48,886 nt of DNA, taken from the NCBI GenBank assembly GCA_944325245.1, contig CALUZM010000011.1:1-48886 (forward strand). Reading direction: 5' to 3'. The translations under genes were made by a program, and so were the position numbers. Position 1 is the first letter of the stretch, and every line of letters starts with the position of its first letter. The DNA is from an uncultured Massilimicrobiota sp. Its GTDB lineage: Bacteria; Bacillota_I; Bacilli_A; Erysipelotrichales; Coprobacillaceae. Below the pieces are notes generated by a model. It saw only the letters and a program-made list of their open reading frames with translations, made no database searches and was not told the origin of the DNA. Positions 8,122-16,242 of the stretch are shown here, in pieces.

Positions 8122-9309
8122 TTAGTAAAGTCTTCTATAATTATAAACATATCTTTCCCAATATCCAGATAATGGAGCTGTTTTGACACATTGATCAGCA
8201 TATTGACCAACAGTACCTGAACCTTGTCCAGAAGCATGAACAAAACTTCCTCCACCAATATAAATACCTATATGAGATACGCCACTTCCATAACTAAAAG
8301 TAATAACATCTCCTGGTTGTAATTGTGAACGAGAAATAGCTTGACCACTACCAGCATAGCCAGCAGCTGTTGTACGACCTAAACTCACACCTGCTTGGTT
8401 ATAAGCCCAATATACTAAACCAGAGCAGTCAAAATAATTAGGACCATTTGCACCCCACCAATAACGACATCCAAGTCTCGTTAAAGCTTTTTGAGCAATG
8501 GCATTACCAACTGATGAATCACCTGGAACATATGATCCACCACCGCCACCACCACTAGGAGCACGAGATATCAATTCTGTTAAAGCAGCATCAATTTTCT
8601 TTTGGGCAGAAGAAACTTCTTTTGCTTCCTTCTGATTACTTTTAATTTTTTCTTCTTGAGCTGTTTTTAATTCAAGATATTTTTCTTGTAAAGCTTCTTG
8701 TGATTTCTTTTGTGCCTGTAAATTTTCTCTAGCTGTTTGAAGAGATTTTTTTTGTGTATCTAAATTTTCTTTTTGAGCTGTTAAATCTTCAACCAATTCT
8801 TTTTCATATGAAGTAATATCATTGACACTACCTACACGAGAGAAGAATGTTGAGAAATCTTCAGAACCAAATAAGAAATCAAGAATCCAATTAGAGTTAT
8901 ATGTCGTTTGCATAGCATATAAACGTTCTCTCATCAGTTCTTCTTTTTCTTTAATATCTTCTTGTATTTGAGAAATTGATTCAAGCATATAATCAATTTC
9001 TTTATTTTTTTCATCTATTTGTGTATTTAAATTTTCAATCTTCTTTGAAACTTCTTCTAGATTATCATTTGTTTGACCTAATTCTTCTTGAGTATCTTTA
9101 ATTTCATCTTTTAAATCTTGATTTTTTTCTTTTAAGTATTTGTTGAACTCCTGACAAACTTTTTTATCAGAATTTGATAAATCAGAAGAACAAAGTTTTA
9201 TATACTCATCTTCTTTACCTTCAAAATCAGTCGCATGAACATCAATAGGTGAGAGGCTCATGGCAAAGACTGAACAAAATGTCAAAAGAGTTAAACCTAA
9301 TTTCTTCAT
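8122..9309 (-). CDS. Secreted coiled-coil NlpC/P60 peptidoglycan hydrolase (CwlO/PcsB-like)
   Basis: Predicted secreted cell-wall endopeptidase cleaving the peptide stem. A signal peptide covers residues 1-26, ending VHA. A long Gln/Glu/Lys-rich coiled coil (about 45-245) is interrupted by a hydrophobic hinge at about 138-165 (WILDFLFGSEDF). A Gly-rich linker (252-258) leads to the NlpC/P60 domain (268-390), with Cys295 in FDCSGLVYWAY and His346 in SHIGIYIGGG. The coiled coil plus hinge is the arrangement of CwlO and PcsB, which FtsEX activates at the membrane, so similar control is inferred. The ribosome site AGAGGTGATT precedes the ATG. No ftsEX is in the window. Confidence 0.88.
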   Translation of the reverse strand: MKKLGLTLLTFCSVFAMSLSPIDVHATDFEGKEDEYIKLCSSDLSNSDKKVCQEFNKYLKEKNQDLKDEIKDTQEELGQTNDNLEEVSKKIENLNTQIDEKNKEIDYMLESISQIQEDIKEKEELMRERLYAMQTTYNSNWILDFLFGSEDFSTFFSRVGSVNDITSYEKELVEDLTAQKENLDTQKKSLQTARENLQAQKKSQEALQEKYLELKTAQEEKIKSNQKEAKEVSSAQKKIDAALTELISRAPSGGGGGGSYVPGDSSVGNAIAQKALTRLGCRYWWGANGPNYFDCSGLVYWAYNQAGVSLGRTTAAGYAGSGQAISRSQLQPGDVITFSYGSGVSHIGIYIGGGSFVHASGQGSGTVGQYADQCVKTAPLSGYWERYVYNYRRLY

Positions 9310-9502
9310 TCAATCACCTCTGTAAACAACATTATAACACAAAAAGAAGAGAAAAAAATACCAAATCATAGAAATATGGGGGATATGAGAGGTAAGACAT
9401 GTTTTGAAAAAGTAAGCATATAATAGAAAGTCTTCAATGACTATGGCAAATGTGGAGTCATTTTCTTTAAATAGACATATTGTATTTTGAGGAGGTGAGT
9501 CA

Positions 9503-10519
9503 ATGGTTAAAGATGGTATTGATGTTTCACAATATCAAGGAGAGATTAACTGGGAACTTGTTAAAAATCATATAGACTTTGCGATATTAAGATGCGGTTT
9601 TGGACAAGATATTCCAGGACAAGATGATCCTACTTTTAAACGTAATGCAGATGAATGTACAAGATTAGGTATACCATTTGGTGTTTATCTTTATTCATAT
9701 GCTACAGATGAACGTGCAGCTTTATCAGAAGCCAGACATGTGATGAGACTTGTTAAAGATTATCAGATGGCCTATCCAGTTTATCTAGATTTAGAAGATC
9801 CACGTATTGGTAGATTAACAAATGATCAAATCGAAAGAAATGCCAGGATTTGGGCAGATGAACTTGTAAGAAACAATTATTTCCCAGGATTTTATGCTTC
9901 TTATTATTGGTGGACAACCAAATTAACTGGTCCAACATTCAAAAGATATACAAGATGGGTTGCACGTTATGCTGAAGAATTGGGTGCTGAAGGATTTGAC
10001 ATGTGGCAATATACAGGCCATGGCTTTGTTGAAGGAATTAATGCTCCAGTAGATAGAAACTATGCCTATAGAGATTTCCCAACAGAAATTAAAGCAGGAG
10101 GTTATAATAATTTTTCACTTGAAACAACGCCTGAAACACCACAAGACAATTATCAGATAGGAGATCATGTCACATTTGATCATGTTTTTATCTCTTCAGA
10201 AAGCAGTGTTCCACTTATTCCTTATATGAATCATGGAACAATTACAAGAATTATACCAGATGCAAGAAATCCATATTTAATTGGAAATGGTCTTGGATGG
10301 GTCAATAACGAAAGTATTACAGGAACTTTAAGATATTTGTCACATCCAACATATCGTGGTGATTCTCTTGTAGATGCATTGAATCATATAGGGGTTGATT
10401 CAACATTTGAATCAAGAAAGAATTTAGCATTAAAAAATGGTATTAATGATTATACAGGAAGTGCTAGGCAGAATCTTGAATTATTACAACTTCTTAAAGA
10501 TGGTCGTTTAAAAAGTTAG
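9503..10519 (+). CDS. GH25 lysozyme with SH3-like and C-terminal wall-binding modules
   Basis: N-acetylmuramidase of glycoside hydrolase family 25. The catalytic domain (about 1-195) starts DGIDVSQYQGEINW with Asp7, has Asp96 and Glu98 in YPVYLDLEDP, and ends near MWQYTGHG. An SH3-like stretch follows (about 205-270). The C-terminal unit (about 283-335, GDSLVDALNHIGVDS to GSARQNLELLQLLK) resembles wall-binding tails of phage lysins. There is no signal peptide, so export by lysis, a holin or a non-classical route must be assumed. A strong GGAGGTGAG precedes the ATG. It is divergent from the NlpC/P60 gene. Confidence 0.88.
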   Translation: MVKDGIDVSQYQGEINWELVKNHIDFAILRCGFGQDIPGQDDPTFKRNADECTRLGIPFGVYLYSYATDERAALSEARHVMRLVKDYQMAYPVYLDLEDPRIGRLTNDQIERNARIWADELVRNNYFPGFYASYYWWTTKLTGPTFKRYTRWVARYAEELGAEGFDMWQYTGHGFVEGINAPVDRNYAYRDFPTEIKAGGYNNFSLETTPETPQDNYQIGDHVTFDHVFISSESSVPLIPYMNHGTITRIIPDARNPYLIGNGLGWVNNESITGTLRYLSHPTYRGDSLVDALNHIGVDSTFESRKNLALKNGINDYTGSARQNLELLQLLKDGRLKS

Positions 10520-10545
10520 AGTATTGCATTTTTGCAATACTCTTT
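10518..10545 (+). terminator. Terminator after the GH25 gene
   Basis: AGAGTATTGC (10518-10527) / GCAATACTCT (10534-10543) with a 6-nt loop. The stem begins in the stop codon. The T run is short. Confidence 0.65.
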
Positions 10546-10555
10546 CAATATTGTA

Positions 10556-10584
10556 TTGTATTCATGTTTATACAATAGTATAAT
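10556..10584 (+). promoter_or_regulatory. Sigma-A-type promoter for the yitT-like gene
   Basis: -35 TTGTAT (10556-10561), a 17-bp spacer and -10 TATAAT (10579-10584). The expected start of transcription near 10591 rules out the upstream in-frame ATG at 10587 as the translation start. Confidence 0.65.
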
Positions 10585-10604
10585 ATATGCGGCTGAGGGG
10601 GATA

Positions 10605-11492
10605 ATGTCTATGGTTTATGCAAAAACAAAAAATGAGAAAGAATGGAAAAAGCATATTACATCATTTATATGTGTTTTGATTGCGTCATTAATTATGTCT
10701 ATTAATATCAAATCCTTTGTAAGAGCAGGGGATTTAATTCCTGGGGGATTTACAGGTTTATCATTATTAATTCAACGAGCATGTATAGTTTTTTTACATT
10801 TCAATTTACCTTATTCAATCATTAATATTTCATTAAACGCATTACCAGCTTTTATCGGTTTTAAAATGATTGGTAAGAAATTTACAAGTTACTCTGTATT
10901 AATGATTGTTTTAAATTCATTTTTAGTTGATTTAATACCAGTAACTCCTATTACATATGATCCATTACTTGTTTCTGTATTTGGTGGAATTTTAAATGGA
11001 ATAGCAATTGTTATTGCTTTATATGGAAAAGCTTCAAGTGGTGGTACTGATTTTATTGCTGTTTATTTATCCAATAAATTAAAACAACCATCTTGGAATT
11101 TTGTATTTGGTATCAATGTTGTGATATTAACAGTAGGAGGATTCTTATTTGGATTTGAAGCAGCTATGTATTCTATTATTTTCCAATTTGTATCAACACA
11201 AGTCATTGAAAGATTACATCGTAGAGATCAACAGGCAACGTTATTGATTATAACTGATGAAGGTGAAATGATTGGAGAAAAACTTTTAGAATATACTCAT
11301 CATGGAGCTACACAATTTGAAGGAAAAGGATGTTATTTAAAAGAAAATAAAACAATGTTATATACTGTTGTGGGAGCTGATGAAGTGAAAGATGTTGTCC
11401 ATATGATCAAGAACTTAGATCCGCATGTTTTTATTAATATTATTAACTCTAATGGTGTGACAGGTAATTTTTATCAAGAACCTATTGAATAA
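10605..11492 (+). CDS. YitT-family membrane protein (DUF161 plus DUF2179)
   Basis: Integral membrane protein of unknown function. Five to six hydrophobic segments fill residues 20-200. A GGFTGLSLLIQR loop follows the first, and KASSGGTDFIAVYL, a family hallmark, lies near 142-155. The soluble C-terminal DUF2179 domain (about 215-295) includes the GATQFEGKGCY stretch. The start at 10605 is preceded by GAGGGGG and lies downstream of the predicted promoter. Proposed anion or small-molecule transport is not established for the family. It appears monocistronic, with its own promoter and terminator. Confidence 0.85.
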   Translation: MSMVYAKTKNEKEWKKHITSFICVLIASLIMSINIKSFVRAGDLIPGGFTGLSLLIQRACIVFLHFNLPYSIINISLNALPAFIGFKMIGKKFTSYSVLMIVLNSFLVDLIPVTPITYDPLLVSVFGGILNGIAIVIALYGKASSGGTDFIAVYLSNKLKQPSWNFVFGINVVILTVGGFLFGFEAAMYSIIFQFVSTQVIERLHRRDQQATLLIITDEGEMIGEKLLEYTHHGATQFEGKGCYLKENKTMLYTVVGADEVKDVVHMIKNLDPHVFINIINSNGVTGNFYQEPIE

Positions 11493-11503
11493 TTATTCAT
11501 ATG

Positions 11504-11540
11504 AGTGGATATACAGTTGATTATTGTATACCACTTTTTA
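11504..11540 (+). terminator. Terminator after the yitT-like gene
   Basis: AGTGG (11504-11508) and TATACA pair with TGTATA and CCACT (11531-11535), with one bulged A, followed by TTTTTA. Confidence 0.6.
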
Positions 11541-11567
11541 TATTGTTAATGTATGATATATCTTCAT

Positions 11568-11603
11568 AAAAAAAGAATAACAGAAGAGTCTTTCTGTTAC
11601 TCT
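11568..11603 (-). terminator. Terminator of the hcp/hemerythrin unit
   Basis: Read on the minus strand, AGAGTAACAGAA and TTCTGTTATTCT form a stem with a single mismatch, followed by seven T (11574-11568). It lies about 45 bases after the hemerythrin stop. Confidence 0.7.
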
Positions 11604-11649
11604 TATTCATTATATTTAACTTTCTCTTTCACATTAATGTGTCAGTACA

Positions 11650-12147
11650 TCAAATTTCATTTGATAAAAATTGTGTATCTTCCTGTTTCATCTGTTCAAA
11701 GATTTCCTTTGATAATTGTCTTAAAGCAAAAGGATAGACGACATTATTTTCTTTTTCTATATGCCTTCTAAGTAAATCACAATAAGCATAACCCAAACCA
11801 ATGATACTTAATTTGATTTGAGGAGAAGGTGTGGAAAAATAATTATGAATACATTTTTCTAGTTCTTGGACATAATATCTTGCAAGATTATGTTCTACGA
11901 GCATACCATGTCTAATTAACTTTTGTGCAGGTAAACCAAGATGTTCTTCCATATATTTAAATAAAATTTTCTCTTCTCTTTGATGATGTCTGCAGTCTGC
12001 ATATTCATGTATAAATTGAATATGTCCTAGAAAGTTATTTTTATCAAAGATATTATCTTCCATAAGATTAAGAATATCTTTTTCAAATGTGTCTAAAAAT
12101 ATAAGTATTTGATTATGTTCTTCTGTTAATCGATCAATAATTGACAT
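11650..12147 (-). CDS. Hemerythrin-domain (HHE) protein
   Basis: Predicted diiron four-helix bundle of 165 residues that binds O2 or NO, or helps repair iron centres. Ligand candidates are His11, His47, His54/His55 with Glu58/Glu59, His86, and the RRHIEKENNVVYP stretch near 130-140. HHE proteins of this type include YtfE/ScdA/DnrN, which repair nitrosatively damaged iron-sulfur proteins, but the N-terminal ScdA domain is absent here. A DUF1858-like domain is instead fused to Hcp in the same operon. The ribosome site GGAGG lies within the last codons of the preceding (interrupted) gene. It is the last gene of the unit. Confidence 0.85.
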   Translation of the reverse strand: MSIIDRLTEEHNQILIFLDTFEKDILNLMEDNIFDKNNFLGHIQFIHEYADCRHHQREEKILFKYMEEHLGLPAQKLIRHGMLVEHNLARYYVQELEKCIHNYFSTPSPQIKLSIIGLGYAYCDLLRRHIEKENNVVYPFALRQLSKEIFEQMKQEDTQFLSNEI

Positions 12148-12148
12148 A

Positions 12149-12712
12149 TTAATCCTCCATTTTTAATAAATATTGAGTTTTGGTTAAAGGTATTAAAACA
12201 ATATGAGATTGAGATAAATAACCTTGAATCCATGATTCTCTTAATGCTTGAAGTGTTTCAAAAGAAAGAGAAGTAGAGTGAACATTTGGATTATATTCAA
12301 AAAGAACTTGATCATTTTCCTACATTAGAATATCTATTCCCTGATCACAAGGCATACCATCTAGTAAATAAGAATTCATATTTTGAAATGCTTCAATAGC
12401 ATTTTTATGAGGAGAACTTTCTTGTTTTCCTAATTGAAAATAGATAGTTTTAACTTGTTCTAGTGTATGACAAGTAAAGACTTCATTTAAAATAAGAGTA
12501 TTTCTATGTTCTACATCTTGAATAAGATTATTTAATGAGTAATGTATATGATTCAAATCAATGATTTGGTCTAGTGGTTGATTATAGGGAATCAAAGATA
12601 AACAGTTGGGATTATTGATTTGATAAGTATCAATGAGCGCATCATTGATTTTTTGTAAGTATTGAATTTTATGATATAACCAATAATGAATATGACTTAA
12701 AAATGCACTCAT
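12149..12712 (-). pseudogene. Unrecognised small gene interrupted by an in-frame amber codon
   Basis: From ATG 12712 (GGGGA upstream; the hcp stop is one base before it) the frame runs 130 codons to TAG at 12322-12320. It then continues in the same frame for 56 codons (ENDQVLFEYNPN to LLKMED) to TAA at 12151-12149. That TAA lies one base before the hemerythrin ATG, and the last codons contain its ribosome site. This tight spacing on both sides suggests the original product was about 187 residues. The N-terminus SAFLSHIHYWLYHKI is rich in His and aromatics. I do not recognise the family. TAG is a normal stop elsewhere (holB, potA), so recoding is unlikely. Nonsense mutation or sequencing error are the main options. 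A 130-residue product may still be made. Confidence 0.65.
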
Positions 12713-12713
12713 A

Positions 12714-14540
12714 TTATTCCCCATTATTTAATCTTTCTAATATAGTTTCTACATCCACACCATGAACAAAACATGCTTCTTCAAGCGATTCAGTTTGAGA
12801 AGCAGGACAACCTAAACATCCAAATCCTGCTTCTATGAGAATTTGCGCTGCATTTGGATTTGATTGTAAAACTTCTGAAACAATCATATTTTTTGAATAC
12901 ATATTTGATGATAATTCTGGATAAAATAATTTCATATCACTTTCCACATCTTGTATACCACTTATTTGGAAATGTTCAACTAAGAAGTCTATAATACGTG
13001 GTGATAAAAATGCAGGTAATGTAGGTCCTAAATGTATATTTTTTACTCCTAAAGAAAGTAATGCAAGTAAGACAATAACTGCTTTTTGTTCATACCAGGC
13101 AATATTATAAACAATTGGTAAATCATTAATGTCTTCTAATCCTAATACTTCTTTTAGTTTTAAAGCAATAAGTGCAAGAGAATATGAGTCATTACATTGA
13201 CCAGCATCTAAAACTCTTGGGATACCATGAATCTCTCCTAAATTGAGTTTGTTATATTTATATTTGGCACAACCAGCTGTTAAAATCACAGAATCTTGTG
13301 GCAATGATTTCGCAAAGTCTTCATAGTATTGACGAGATTTCATTCTTCCATCACATCCCGCCATAACAACAAATTTCTTAATATCACCAGATTGAATAGC
13401 GTCAACAATTTTATCAGCTAATGATAAAACTTGTTCATGTGCAAATCCACCAATAATATGTCCAGTTTCAATTTCAGTAGGCGCTTGACATTTTTTAGCA
13501 TGTTTAATCAAAGCACTAAAATCCTTTATACCATCTTCATTGATTGGAATATGCTTACATCCCTCAAAACCAACAGCTCCAGTTGTATAGATACGATCTT
13601 TGTAGCTGGCTTTTGGTGGCACTAAACAGTTTGTTGTGAGTAAAATAGGCCCATTAAAAGATTCAAATTCTTCTTTTTGTTTCCACCATGCATTTCCATA
13701 ATTTCCAACAAAATGATCATATTGTTTGAAAAATGGATAATAATGAGCAGGTAACATTTCACTATGTGTATAAACATCAATATGTGTTCCTTTTGTCTGT
13801 TCTAATAATATTTCAAGATCTTTTAAATCATGTCCTGAGACAAGAATCCCTGGATTATTTCTAACACCAATATTGACTTCAGTCATTTCAGGGTGTCCAT
13901 AAGTAGAAGTGTTTGCTTCATCTAATAAAGCCATCACTTTTACACCATATTCTCCTGTTTTCATAACCAATGGGATTAATTGATCAAGAGTCAAATCTTT
14001 TTGTAATTCATTGAGCATATCCTGCATAAAGATATCAATCTCTTCATTATATGTATGCAATGCATTAGCGTGCTTATTATAAGCAGCCATTCCTTTAAGA
14101 CCATATGTTATGAGTTCTTTTAAACTTCTTATATCTTCATTTTGCGTTGATAAAACACCTATTTGCGAAATTCTATCATTAAAATTTTCTCCATTCCACA
14201 AGGCACTTTCAGATAAATGATTTTTCTCTTCTATCTGATTTAAATATTCATTTTTAACTTGAATAGTTTTATGAATTTGCTCTGTAATCATCTGATCATC
14301 AAAATTTGCATTTGTAATCGTGATAAATAAATTAAAGCTTATCATTTGATTTGTTTCACATAAAACTTCTATTCCTTCTTTTCTAGCTTGCATTAAAACA
14401 CTTGCGAGACCTTTGGTCACATCAATTAATAAATCCTGTAAATTAGCAGTCTTAGCACTTTTTCCACAAACACCTACTTGTGTACAAGCTACATTTCCTG
14501 CAGTTTCCTGACACTGAAAACAATACATTTTATTTTCCAT
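12714..14540 (-). CDS. hcp: Hybrid cluster protein (hydroxylamine/NO reductase) fused to a CxxC redox domain
   Basis: Cytoplasmic hybrid-cluster protein of the prismane family, which reduces NO or hydroxylamine and takes part in protein S-nitrosylation. The N-terminal cluster cysteines are Cys7, 10, 19 and 25, followed by the cluster-binding core (for example GCDGR and GCAKYKYN). Ordinary Hcp is about 540-550 residues. This one has 608, with about 65 extra at the C-terminus ending in a DUF1858-type, hybrid-cluster-associated redox-disulfide domain (Cys575-Leu-Gly-Cys578, [12 protein letters not shown]). That domain is often a separate neighbour gene. AGGAGG precedes the ATG. The cupin gene is 10 bases upstream, and the interrupted gene and hemerythrin are downstream. 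Confidence 0.93.
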   Translation of the reverse strand: MENKMYCFQCQETAGNVACTQVGVCGKSAKTANLQDLLIDVTKGLASVLMQARKEGIEVLCETNQMISFNLFITITNANFDDQMITEQIHKTIQVKNEYLNQIEEKNHLSESALWNGENFNDRISQIGVLSTQNEDIRSLKELITYGLKGMAAYNKHANALHTYNEEIDIFMQDMLNELQKDLTLDQLIPLVMKTGEYGVKVMALLDEANTSTYGHPEMTEVNIGVRNNPGILVSGHDLKDLEILLEQTKGTHIDVYTHSEMLPAHYYPFFKQYDHFVGNYGNAWWKQKEEFESFNGPILLTTNCLVPPKASYKDRIYTTGAVGFEGCKHIPINEDGIKDFSALIKHAKKCQAPTEIETGHIIGGFAHEQVLSLADKIVDAIQSGDIKKFVVMAGCDGRMKSRQYYEDFAKSLPQDSVILTAGCAKYKYNKLNLGEIHGIPRVLDAGQCNDSYSLALIALKLKEVLGLEDINDLPIVYNIAWYEQKAVIVLLALLSLGVKNIHLGPTLPAFLSPRIIDFLVEHFQISGIQDVESDMKLFYPELSSNMYSKNMIVSEVLQSNPNAAQILIEAGFGCLGCPASQTESLEEACFVHGVDVETILERLNNGE

Positions 14541-14550
14541 AAAAAACCTC

Positions 14551-14883
14551 CTAAAAAATAACAGTTAAAAACATTTTCATATTTTCTAATGCATACACAG
14601 CATGTGGATGTAATGCTGGCATAACAATAGATTCACCTGTTTTTAAAATATAATCTGTATCATCAATCGTAATACGTGCTTTTCCTTCTAATACAGTTAA
14701 TAAAGCGTCACCCTCTGATTGATGTGTAGATATCATTTCATCTTTATCAAAGCCAAATAAAGTTAAAGAAACATTTTCATTTTGACTTAACGTACGACTT
14801 AGAACTTGTCCTTCATATATATCTATCATATCTTTGAGTTCAATAACTTCCTTAGCATCTATGTTTTTCATTTTTGATAACAT
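14551..14883 (-). CDS. Small cupin-domain protein
   Basis: A 110-residue single-domain cupin, probably binding a metal or small ligand. Cupin motif 1 contains [18 protein letters not shown] (about residues 50-67) and motif 2 [12 protein letters not shown] (about 88-99), with His and Glu placed as metal ligands. It is the first gene of the minus-strand unit with hcp and hemerythrin, and it is divergent from the Crp/Fnr regulator. GGAGG precedes the ATG. A sensing or protective role in the same stress response is inferred from position only. Confidence 0.8.
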   Translation of the reverse strand: MLSKMKNIDAKEVIELKDMIDIYEGQVLSRTLSQNENVSLTLFGFDKDEMISTHQSEGDALLTVLEGKARITIDDTDYILKTGESIVMPALHPHAVYALENMKMFLTVIF

Positions 14884-14912
14884 ATTTCTTTCCTCCTTGA
14901 ATTTTCTAGCAC

Positions 14913-14954
14913 ATTATAATATATTATCTAAAACAAATATGTTGTTTTAACAAC
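14913..14954. promoter_or_regulatory. Divergent promoter and operator region between cupin-hcp and the Crp/Fnr gene
   Basis: In the 84-bp divergent gap, ATTATAAT (14913-14920) supplies a TATAAT on each strand. Two overlapping inverted repeats follow: AAAACAA (14930-14936) / TTGTTTT (14942-14948), and GTTGTT (14941-14946) / AACAAC (14949-14954). Dyads of TTGT type suit a Crp/Fnr-family dimer, so the neighbouring regulator probably binds here. Spacer lengths do not clearly fix one -35 box on either strand. Confidence 0.45.
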
Positions 14955-14967
14955 GAAGGGAGTATAT

Positions 14968-15624
14968 ATGAATTTCAGTATTATAAAAAATAATCCTCTA
15001 TTTAGAGGAATTGCAGAACATGAAATTGAAAAATTATTAAATTGTTTAAATAGTTATAAAAAAGAATACAAGAAGAATCAAACCATTGTACGAAGTGGTG
15101 AAAAAATACAAAATATAGGTATTCTCTTAAAAGGAGAAGCTCATATAGTCAAGAGTGATTATTGGGGAAATCAAACGATAATTGCTCATCTTTATGAGGG
15201 AGAAGTCTTTGGTGAAGCTTATGCCTGTGTCAGTCAAAATGAGATGGGGGTCAATGTTATTGCAATTCAAGATTGTGAAGTTCTTTTCTTAAATGTTTCG
15301 CATATTATAAAGATTTGTCCTTGTTCATGTGAATATCATCATATTCTTTTGCAGAATTTAATTGAGATGATTGCAAAGAAAAACATATTACTCAATCATA
15401 AACTTTCATTACTTTCAAAGAAAACAATCAGAGAAAAAGTTCTCTCTTATTTATCTCAACAAGCCATTCAACATGGTTCTAAAATATTTGATATTCCTTA
15501 CAATAGACAGCAATTAGCCGACTATCTAGGGGTAGATAGAAGTGCTTTAAGTGCTGAATTAAGCAGAATGCAAAAAGAAGGTATTTTATCATACTATAAA
15601 AATACCTTTAAATTACAACAATAA
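14968..15624 (+). CDS. Crp/Fnr-family transcriptional regulator (HcpR-like)
   Basis: Predicted regulator of the divergent cupin-hcp-hemerythrin unit. A cyclic-nucleotide-type beta-roll (about residues 10-125) contains LKGEAHIVKSDYWGNQTI and HLYEGEVFGEAYACV. A long helix is followed by a winged helix (about 150-215) whose recognition stretch is NRQQLADYLGVDRSALSAEL. There is no N-terminal Fnr cysteine set; cysteines occur at ICPCSCEYH near residues 113-119 and could hold a cluster or haem ligand. HcpR and DnrD members respond to NO. The effector is not shown by the sequence. GAAGGGAG precedes the ATG. Confidence 0.85.
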   Translation: MNFSIIKNNPLFRGIAEHEIEKLLNCLNSYKKEYKKNQTIVRSGEKIQNIGILLKGEAHIVKSDYWGNQTIIAHLYEGEVFGEAYACVSQNEMGVNVIAIQDCEVLFLNVSHIIKICPCSCEYHHILLQNLIEMIAKKNILLNHKLSLLSKKTIREKVLSYLSQQAIQHGSKIFDIPYNRQQLADYLGVDRSALSAELSRMQKEGILSYYKNTFKLQQ

Positions 15625-15691
15625 TATTCAAGTTTTTGGTAGTAATACGAATACGATGAAAAAAAATATTTTTTATCAATAACTATTTAGA

Positions 15692-16198
15692 TTAATAGGT
15701 TTGTAAATATTCGTTGAGGAAGTAAGTGAATATTTCAATATGCAATTGTTCATCTTCGATAATACGCTGTATTATCTTTTGAATTTGAAAATCTTGAATA
15801 CAAAGAATCTGTTGTTGATAAATGTCTATTGTATTTTGTTCCTGTATGATTGCATTTTCTAGTAATGATTGAATTTGACAGGGATAAACATTATATCCTG
15901 GTGACCAATATTGCAGATAGCCTTGTTGATAATCCCATAATCTCGGATCTAATCCTAAGGCATAGATTAAATGTGCAAATATATCTAAATGATACATTTC
16001 TACAATACTAATTTTTTCCATGGCCTCAGATAGTTTAGGCCATACTTTTTTTAAAATAATATGATTATAAAAATAAAGACTGACAGCACCCATTTCAGAG
16101 TGTAATCCTCCAAGATTAGATAAAAGAATTCTTCCATATTGTTGATTTTCCTGAATATTTTCTATTTTAGGATAAGGTTTATTGATATTATATTTCAT
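15692..16198 (-). CDS. Ferritin-like diiron protein (manganese-catalase/CotJC-like)
   Basis: A 168-residue four-helix ferritin-like protein with the expected metal ligands in order: Glu35, Glu67 and His70 (EMYH), Glu120, Glu150 and His153 (EDEQLH). The segment LSNLGGLHSEMGAVSLYFY recalls the manganese-catalase and spore-coat CotJC group, but the chain is shorter. Detoxification of peroxide or oxygen is plausible. Start: GGAGG lies at the ideal distance from ATG 16198, so the upstream in-frame ATG at 16213, which contains that GGAGG, is rejected. It lies tail-to-tail with the Crp/Fnr gene. Confidence 0.75.
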   Translation of the reverse strand: MKYNINKPYPKIENIQENQQYGRILLSNLGGLHSEMGAVSLYFYNHIILKKVWPKLSEAMEKISIVEMYHLDIFAHLIYALGLDPRLWDYQQGYLQYWSPGYNVYPCQIQSLLENAIIQEQNTIDIYQQQILCIQDFQIQKIIQRIIEDEQLHIEIFTYFLNEYLQTY

Positions 16199-16242
16199 AA
16201 AAAGAGCCTCCATAATTCTACTGTATGAAGGCTAGTTAAAAT

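Noticed and set aside
9404-9424. Promoter TTGAAA...TATAAT before the GH25 gene
   Set aside because: The spacer is only 9 bp. The -10 may be real but no matching -35 is found.
12320-12322. TAG as a sense codon (alternative genetic code or recoding)
   Set aside because: holB, potA and other genes here end in TAG, so the standard code applies. No specific recoding element is recognised next to this codon.
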